18,493 bases of DNA from an uncultured Alistipes sp. GTDB lineage: Bacteria; Bacteroidota; Bacteroidia; Bacteroidales; Rikenellaceae. A program made the position numbers and the translations under genes. Each line of letters begins with the position of its first letter. Position 1 is the first letter of the stretch. Below are positions 13,874-18,493 of the stretch, piece after piece. The DNA lies in NCBI GenBank assembly GCA_900549685.1, contig UROX01000035.1:1-18493 (forward strand). The letters run 5' to 3'. The notes under the pieces were generated by a model, which was given only the letters and a program-made list of their open reading frames with translations, was not told the origin of the DNA and ran no database searches.

Positions 13874-15373
13874 TTACCGTGCGGCTGCGGCTTTGTCGTC
13901 CGCCAGTAGCCGTTCGGCTTCTTTTTTCAGCGTTTTTTCGTCGATGCCCAGTTTGCGGGCGATCCCTGTTCCGCATGACCGGTCGGCCAGATAGAACCGG
14001 GCCGTCGCCCGCAGCTGGATCGCCGGCGGAACGCCTTCCATCTCTCCCGCCACGTTTTCGATCAGGCGTTGCTGGGCGTCGGGCGACTGGAGCCGGAACA
14101 GTGTGCCGGGCTGCGAGTAATAGTCGGTGTCTTCCCGGTGGTTGTGGGCGTATGCCGGTCCGTCGAGTTCCAGCGGCGGTTCGATCTGCCTGCGGTCGTC
14201 GCGGGGACCGTCGAAGCTGTTGGGCTCGTAATTGACGCTGCCGCCTCCGTTGCCGTCGGAACGCATGAGTCCGTCGCGTTGGTAGTTGCGCGTTTTGACG
14301 CGGGGCGCATTGACCGGCAGGCTTTCGAAATTGGCGCCCAGCCGGTAACGGTGGGCGTCGCCGTAGGCGAACAGACGGCCCTGCAGGACTTTGTCGGGCG
14401 AGAAGCCGATGCCCGGCACCACGTTGGCCGGATTGAAGGCGGCCTGCTCGATGTCGGCGAAATAGTTTTCCGGATTGCGGTTCAGTTCCAGTACGCCCAC
14501 CTCGATGAGCGGATAGTCGCCGTGAGGCCACACCTTGGTCAGGTCGAAGGGGTTGATCCTGTAGGTTTTCGCTTCGGCTTCGGACATGATCTGCACATAC
14601 ATTTTCCAGCGCGGGAAATTGCCCTTTTCGATGTTCTCGAACAGGTCGCGCTGCGAGGCCTCGCGGTCTTTGCCTACGATGGCTTCGGCCTCGGCATTGG
14701 TCAGACAGGCGATACCTTGCTGGGTGACGAAGTGGAACTTGACCCAGTGACGTTCGTTTTGCGCATTGATGAAACTGAACGTGTGGCTGCCGAACCCGTG
14801 CATCTGCCGGAGGTTTTTCGGGATGCCTCGGTCGCTCATAAGGATCATGACCTGATGGAGCGACTCGGGCGAGAGGCTCCAGAAGTCCCATTTGGCCGTG
14901 TTGCTGCGCATGTTGTTTTTGGGATCGCGTTTCTGGGTGTGGATGAAATCGGGAAACTTCAGCGGGTCGCGGATGAAAAAGACCGGCGTGTTGTTGCCGA
15001 CCAGATCCCAGTTGCCCTCGTCCGTATAGAATTTGATGGCGAATCCCCGGACGTCGCGGTCCGTGTCGGCTGCTCCGCGTTCGCCCGCTACCACCGAGAA
15101 GCGGACGAGCAGATCGGTCTTTTTACCTATTTCGGCGAAGATCGAAGCCTTGGTATAACGGGTGATGTCTCCGGTGACGGTGAACGTGCCGTATGCGCCC
15201 GAACCTTTGGCATGGACGACGCGTTCGGGAATGCGCTCCCGGTTGAAGTGCGCGAGTTTTTCCATGTACCATACGTTCTGCATCAGGGCGGGGCCGTGCG
15301 CTCCCGCCGTTTCGATGTTCTGATTCTCGGCTACCGGGGCGCCGGAATTCCGAGTGAGGCGTGTCGTTTTCAT
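13874..15373 (-). CDS. katA: Monofunctional haem catalase (small subunit)
   Basis: This 499-residue enzyme disproportionates hydrogen peroxide to water and oxygen. Active-site residues are all in place: His54 in RVVHAKGSGA, Asn127 in DLVGNNTP, and the haem-ligand Tyr337 in RLFAYGD, with the same spacing as His75, Asn148 and Tyr358 of bovine catalase. Length, and absence of the extra C-terminal domain, fit the small-subunit clade of bacterial and animal-like catalases. The tail (SCGTGIARKLGIDEKTLKKEAERLL) is a short helical extension. The frame is open to 15529, but the upstream residues are non-coding-like. The ATG at 15371-15373 begins MKTTRLTRNSGAPVAENQNI, which resembles other catalase N-termini. 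No TAnnTTTG box is visible upstream on this strand, so its promoter may depend on an activator; that is inference. Confidence 0.95.
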   Translation of the reverse strand: MKTTRLTRNSGAPVAENQNIETAGAHGPALMQNVWYMEKLAHFNRERIPERVVHAKGSGAYGTFTVTGDITRYTKASIFAEIGKKTDLLVRFSVVAGERGAADTDRDVRGFAIKFYTDEGNWDLVGNNTPVFFIRDPLKFPDFIHTQKRDPKNNMRSNTAKWDFWSLSPESLHQVMILMSDRGIPKNLRQMHGFGSHTFSFINAQNERHWVKFHFVTQQGIACLTNAEAEAIVGKDREASQRDLFENIEKGNFPRWKMYVQIMSEAEAKTYRINPFDLTKVWPHGDYPLIEVGVLELNRNPENYFADIEQAAFNPANVVPGIGFSPDKVLQGRLFAYGDAHRYRLGANFESLPVNAPRVKTRNYQRDGLMRSDGNGGGSVNYEPNSFDGPRDDRRQIEPPLELDGPAYAHNHREDTDYYSQPGTLFRLQSPDAQQRLIENVAGEMEGVPPAIQLRATARFYLADRSCGTGIARKLGIDEKTLKKEAERLLADDKAAAAR

Positions 15374-15565
15374 CGTGTCTATGTTTTTTGTCGTTGTCGT
15401 TTCGAAATGTCGTCGTGCGACCGGTATACGCCGTGTCTGCCCGTCGTTTTTCATTGACTGCGTTCCGCATACATCGTGCCAGCCGGACGGAGGGGGCGCG
15501 GAGAGAAAAAACGACGGGCGGGTTCCCATTTCCTGTTACGATAGGCGATTATTCGAAAAAGGCAC

Positions 15566-15573
15566 TATATTTG
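15566..15573 (+). promoter_or_regulatory. Promoter -7 box upstream of the Cys-rich protein gene
   Basis: TATATTTG matches TAnnTTTG exactly. Predicted transcription start is about 15580. The first in-frame ATG (15576) is therefore at or before the start site, leaving the ATGs at 15591 or 15606 as real starts. No good -33 element is visible. Confidence 0.6.
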
Positions 15574-15605
15574 CGATGTGCGGGAGCATGTCCCCGGAAT
15601 CGAAA

Positions 15606-16013
15606 ATGAAACGTTTGTTCGGATATATCGTTTTTGCTGCTGTCCTTGCGGTCGTGTTGTGGCGTTCGGGAGGCCCGGATGCTTCGAGTGCGGCTTGCGC
15701 GGATACGGACGCGGTCCGCAGCGAAAGCCTCTGCGAGGAGTGCGGCCTGCACGATTGGTATCGTCTGGTCGCGGATTCGTGGCGGAGCGACGTCCCTCCT
15801 GCGGTTTCCGGTACCTGCGTGCCGCAGGCGGAGGCGACTTCCCGTCCTTGCACGCGTAACTGGTATGTCGTTCAGACGGTTCCTTCGTATGCCGTTCCTC
15901 CGGAATGCCCTGCTGTCCGTCTTTGTGTGCAGCGCTGCGGTACGGACCGGATGCGGGCAGAACTCGCCCGGTCGGGACATTATGTGCTGGCTCTGCGCAA
16001 AATCATCGTTTAG
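15606..16013 (+). CDS. Small Cys-rich exported or membrane-anchored protein, unrecognised
   Basis: I do not recognise this 135-residue protein. Residues 4-19 (LFGYIVFAAVLAVVLW) form a hydrophobic helix after a basic start, either an uncleaved anchor or a signal peptide. The rest is soluble with eight cysteines (31, 43, 46, 71, 82, 101, 107, 111), including a CEEC pair; disulphides in the periplasm are plausible. The C-terminal part (NWYVVQTVPSYAVPPECPAVRLCVQRCG...) looks like a compact domain with balanced composition. The ATG at 15606 starts the hydrophobic helix and lies about 26 bases after the predicted transcription start; an alternative start is 15591. Protein-like composition plus the promoter support a real gene, but no homologue comes to mind. 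The catalase gene is divergent. Confidence 0.62.
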   Translation: MKRLFGYIVFAAVLAVVLWRSGGPDASSAACADTDAVRSESLCEECGLHDWYRLVADSWRSDVPPAVSGTCVPQAEATSRPCTRNWYVVQTVPSYAVPPECPAVRLCVQRCGTDRMRAELARSGHYVLALRKIIV

Positions 16014-16257
16014 CGGTTCGTTTTTCTGTCCGTTTCCGTATCCCGATGGATGCGGAAGCGCTCGTCCCGGGATTTCCGCGAAATCCGGGGCACTCCCCTG
16101 TGCTGTGGGGAACGGGTTTAGGCCCGGTTATTTCGGCAATCGCGATGTCTCGACCTGCCGGCGTTCGGGAACCGGATTTTCGCCGTCGCTCGGGATCGTG
16201 TCGCGTATGCGGATTGCCTTTTGATTTTTCGAAAAACGAACCGTAATAAACGAAACC
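16014..16257. other. Structured gap between two small membrane protein genes
   Basis: There is no supported gene. Three inverted repeats follow one another: 16066-16090 (GGATTTC, three bases, GAAATCC, extended by CCC/GGG), 16094-16111 (TCCCC/GGGGA) and about 16111-16129 (AACGGG against CCCGGTT). A 12-base palindrome TTTTTCGAAAAA lies at 16225-16236, 21 bases before the next ATG. No TAnnTTTG box is visible, so the downstream gene may be read from the upstream promoter. Confidence 0.45.
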
Positions 16258-16791
16258 ATGAATAAATACGAATCCATAGACGAAGTGTTGTCCCGCGGAG
16301 CGGACGGAGAGGTCGTGCGCCGCAGAAAAAATCCGTTGTTGCCCCTGCTCGTAACGTTGGCCGGTGCGGCGCTGGCCGTATGGAGCCTCGGCTCCCCTGC
16401 GCTCGCCGAACATGTCAATCTCTCGTCCTCGCTGGTCCTCGCAGGCGGGATCGTGGCATTGGCCGGTGTGGTCGGAACAGTGATGAAACTCAATGCCTCG
16501 GCGCCGATTTTCGGTCCGACCGGCGAACGGATACGGCGGGTCGAGCTGTTTTACGATTCGGCCGACCGACGAGCACTGTGTGCGGCCGTTGAAGCGGCCG
16601 ATGCCGGGGCGCTCTCCCGGATTCCCCGTACTGCGGCTTCGGGCGGTATTCTGATGACGGTCTATGCCACCGACAGCGGCGATTTCGCGATGGCACAGGT
16701 CTCCGAATACATTCCTCATGCCTTCGAGCCCGTGACCGCTGCGGTACGGTTCGACGTAGGGCAGGGACGGGTCGTGGCGGCAGCGATCTGA
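16258..16791 (+). CDS. Conserved-looking two-helix membrane protein of unknown function
   Basis: This 177-residue protein has a short charged N-terminus. Two membrane helices follow at about 26-45 (PLLPLLVTLAGAALAVWSLG) and 57-77 (SSLVLAGGIVALAGVVGTVM), then a soluble C-terminal domain of about 95 residues. The domain has a mixed alpha/beta look, with VELFYDSADRRALCAAVEAAD and a late MAQVSEYIPHAFEPVTAAV segment. The latter resembles a segment I recall from unnamed Bacteroidales membrane proteins, but I cannot name a family. Short helices with a hairpin topology would place both the N-terminus and the C-terminal domain on the same side, probably the cytoplasm. It is followed 24 bases later by a strong terminator. 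Function is unknown. Confidence 0.78.
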   Translation: MNKYESIDEVLSRGADGEVVRRRKNPLLPLLVTLAGAALAVWSLGSPALAEHVNLSSSLVLAGGIVALAGVVGTVMKLNASAPIFGPTGERIRRVELFYDSADRRALCAAVEAADAGALSRIPRTAASGGILMTVYATDSGDFAMAQVSEYIPHAFEPVTAAVRFDVGQGRVVAAAI

Positions 16792-16814
16792 CGGCTGCGA
16801 CCGTATGCCCGATG

Positions 16815-16857
16815 ACGGGAGACCGCTCTTCTGAAGAGCGGTCTCCCGTATTTTTTT
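16815..16857 (+). terminator. Strong intrinsic terminator after the two-helix protein
   Basis: A perfect 16-bp stem pairs ACGGGAGACCGCTCTT (16815-16830) with 16834-16849 around a 3-base CTG loop, followed by A and seven T (16851-16857). The arm core (GGAGACCG or GGGAGACCG) resembles that of the rubredoxin terminator. Confidence 0.93.
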
Positions 16858-16882
16858 CGTTCCGAATGAAAGATAAAAACGC

Positions 16883-16890
16883 TACTTTTG
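16883..16890 (+). promoter_or_regulatory. Promoter -7 box of the PHP-antiporter operon
   Basis: TACTTTTG matches TAnnTTTG exactly. Predicted transcription start is near 16897, downstream of the ATG at 16866 and upstream of the ATG at 16926. This decides the start of the next gene. No clear -33 element is seen. Confidence 0.62.
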
Positions 16891-16925
16891 TCCGTCGGAC
16901 GGAACAAGTCGTTTCGAGGGGGAGA

Positions 16926-18146
16926 ATGGTAGCTGTGGTGAAATATCTGCTGATCGTGTCGGTCGTCGTGCTGTTGCTTTGCGCGGTGAGTTACGTGGGC
17001 ATTCCCGTGTATCGTTTCGGACACGGTCGTGCCTTTCGCGGGGACCGGATCTACGATCCCTACTCGGACGTCGATCCGGAACAGTGGCGCAAGGCCAATT
17101 TCCACGCCCATCAGAGCGAGAAGCCCAAGTGCGACTATTCCGCGGAGCAGATGCTGGAGGCCTATCGTCTCAACGGATACGACATCATCGGTATTTCGGA
17201 TCATCAGAAACTCAACCTCGCCGGGTCCGACCGGCCGGGGTTCATTCCTATTTACGAACACGGGTACGGACTCAACCGCTGTCACCATCTGTTGATCGGG
17301 GCGCAGAAAGTCTCGTGGCGCGACTGTCCGGTCATGCTGACCCGTTCGCAGGTGCAGTTCATGCTGGCCGGCCTGCGACCGCAGGCCGAGCTGGTCGTGC
17401 TGAACCATCCGGGGCAGATGCGATGGATCGACCATCGGCTGTACGGTTGTCTGAGGGGGTACGATCTGATGGAGATCAACCCCGAGACGGGACCCGAACG
17501 TTCCGATATCGTTTGGGATGCGGCCCTTTCGGCGGGCATCTATTCGACGCTCGTCGCCAACGACGACGCGCACAGCATTACCGACCGGGAGTCGTGGTTC
17601 CAGCGTTGTTTCACGATGCTCAACACCCCTTCGCTCGATCGCGGGGATATTCTCGCCTCGCTCAGAAAAGGGACCGCCTACGGCGTGTACGTGCCGGCCG
17701 AAGTCAATCTCCGGGAGAAACCGCACGCCGATTTGCCGCGGGTGGAGCGGATCGGTCTCCAGGGCGATACGATTTCGCTCCGGCTGGACCGTCCGGCCCG
17801 TTCGATCCGGTTCATCGGACAGGAGGGCCGCGTACTGGCCCGGACGGCCGATTCCCGCACGGGACATTACCGTTTCGACGAGCGGGATACCTATGCGAGA
17901 GCCGTGGCCGAGTTCGACGACGGTGTGGTGCTCTATTTCAATCCGTTCGTCCGGACGTCCGACGGACTCCGTCCGGGGAACGCATTCGTGCCCGAAATCG
18001 ATTATCCGCTTACGATATTGTCCGATTCGCTGTGGCTGACGGTCGTCGCCGTGCTGGGGCGGTTGTTGTTCGCGCTTTGCGGCGTGCGCCATGTCCGTCC
18101 TTATCCGGTACGGGTACCGTTCGCGGTGCCGGACCGTCCATTCTGA
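16926..18146 (+). CDS. Membrane-anchored PHP-type metal-dependent phosphoesterase
   Basis: This 406-residue protein has an N-terminal membrane helix (about 4-24), a PHP-like domain (about 55-260), a beta-rich segment (about 270-345) and a second hydrophobic stretch near the C-terminus (about 364-385). Metal-ligand motifs are in PHP order: NFHAHQSE (His60, His62), SDHQKL (Asp92, His93), EHGYG (Glu111, His112), NHPGQ (His161) and ANDDAHS (Asp213, Asp214, His216). PHP proteins hydrolyse phosphate esters using two or three metal ions; the substrate here is unknown. The frame is open from 16812, but that includes the terminator and promoter. The ATG at 16926 begins the helix and has GAGGGGGAGA directly before it, an unusually good ribosome site for this window. 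The antiporter gene starts 7 bases after its stop. Confidence 0.85.
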   Translation: MVAVVKYLLIVSVVVLLLCAVSYVGIPVYRFGHGRAFRGDRIYDPYSDVDPEQWRKANFHAHQSEKPKCDYSAEQMLEAYRLNGYDIIGISDHQKLNLAGSDRPGFIPIYEHGYGLNRCHHLLIGAQKVSWRDCPVMLTRSQVQFMLAGLRPQAELVVLNHPGQMRWIDHRLYGCLRGYDLMEINPETGPERSDIVWDAALSAGIYSTLVANDDAHSITDRESWFQRCFTMLNTPSLDRGDILASLRKGTAYGVYVPAEVNLREKPHADLPRVERIGLQGDTISLRLDRPARSIRFIGQEGRVLARTADSRTGHYRFDERDTYARAVAEFDDGVVLYFNPFVRTSDGLRPGNAFVPEIDYPLTILSDSLWLTVVAVLGRLLFALCGVRHVRPYPVRVPFAVPDRPF

Positions 18147-18153
18147 TTGTATT

Positions 18154-18493
18154 ATGTCGCATCTCGATTCCGTAATCTCCGATCTTGCGCTGATTCTCGT
18201 CGTGGCGGGAATCACCACGCTGATTTTCAAATGGCTCAAACAGCCCGTCGTACTGGGGTATATCGTGGCCGGTTTCCTGTGCAGCGGAAATTTCCTCATG
18301 GAGGGCGTTTCCGATATGGGCAACGTGGATCTGTGGGCCGAAATCGGTATCATCTTTCTGTTGTTTTCGCTGGGGCTGGAATTCAGCTTCAAGAAACTGG
18401 TCAATGTGGGCGGACCGTCGCTCGTCACGGCGCTGGCCGGCCGTGTCTTTTCCGATCCTGCGGAGCTTTCGGCGCTCAACGCGCTGGTGCACC
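18154..18493 (+). CDS. Kef/CPA2-type cation:proton antiporter, N-terminal part (runs off window)
   Basis: The frame begins at ATG 18154 and continues to the window edge (113 codons). Residues 1-95 read as the start of a monovalent cation:proton antiporter 2 protein: a first helix (LALILVVAGITTLIF), KQPVVLGYIVAGFL typical of the second helix, and AEIGIIFLLFSLGLEFSFKKL of the third. GGPSLVTAL then opens the next helix. Beyond that the sequence (GRVFSDPAELSALNALVH) is polar and does not resemble the family, so either the protein is unusual or the last ~60 bases are not continuous with it. The product would exchange Na+ or K+ for H+ across the inner membrane. It shares an operon with the PHP gene (7-base gap). 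Confidence 0.8.
   Translation, partial: MSHLDSVISDLALILVVAGITTLIFKWLKQPVVLGYIVAGFLCSGNFLMEGVSDMGNVDLWAEIGIIFLLFSLGLEFSFKKLVNVGGPSLVTALAGRVFSDPAELSALNALVH

Noticed and set aside
14069..15457. A 462-residue open frame on the plus strand
   Set aside because: It lies wholly antisense to the catalase gene, whose active-site residues and spacing are intact. Long antisense frames are common in GC-rich coding DNA, and this one has no recognisable domain.
15905..16246. A 113-residue frame overlapping the end of the Cys-rich gene
   Set aside because: It lies in another frame over the Cys-rich gene and the hairpin cluster, with no good start context and no domain. The gene in the other frame has a promoter and an anchor helix.
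16716..18479. A 587-residue open frame on the minus strand
   Set aside because: It is antisense to the PHP gene and the antiporter start and runs through a strong plus-strand terminator and promoter. Its composition is that of a shadow frame.

Overview
The window looks like chromosomal DNA of a GC-rich Bacteroidales member, most likely Alistipes or another Rikenellaceae. Several things point there: Bacteroidota-only protein types (DUF4251, DUF4834, a PASTA-tailed FtsI with a short FtsL partner), high GC in coding sequence, few strong Shine-Dalgarno sites, and repeated exact matches to the Bacteroidota -7 promoter box TAnnTTTG. The genus is an inference from composition and gene content. I see no rRNA, tRNA, insertion sequence, integrase, CRISPR array or phage gene, so this reads as ordinary core and light accessory chromosome.

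Layout. 144-1913 (minus): a tight three-gene operon, DUF4834 small membrane protein, MlaE-type permease and MlaF-type ATPase, for lipid transport at the envelope. 2381-3943 (plus): adenylosuccinate lyase and rubredoxin, closed by a very strong terminator. 4018-4599: about 580 bases with no gene that I can support. 4600-6972 (minus): a secreted GH78 alpha-L-rhamnosidase, divergent from 7288-8423 (plus), two tandem exported DUF4251 paralogues. 8776-10369 (plus): a pabB-like chorismate enzyme overlapping a pabC-like class IV aminotransferase, for 4-aminobenzoate and folate synthesis. 10801-13616 (minus): ftsI and ftsL of the division machinery with their own promoter. 13874-15373 (minus): a monofunctional haem catalase. 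15606-16791 (plus): two small unrecognised membrane-associated proteins, closed by a strong terminator. 16926-18493 (plus): a membrane-anchored PHP-type phosphoesterase followed at 7 bases by the start of a Kef/CPA2-type cation:proton antiporter that runs off the window.

Several starts were chosen using the promoter boxes. For ftsL, the Cys-rich protein and the PHP protein, the longest reading frame begins at or upstream of the predicted transcription start, so an internal ATG is the likely start. No clearly new multi-gene system is visible. The items most worth a second look are the membrane PHP/antiporter pair, the sudden loss of family resemblance in the last ~60 bases, the palindrome on the transcription start of the mla operon, the two unknown small membrane proteins, and an ftsL-ftsI pair that appears detached from the usual division/cell-wall cluster.
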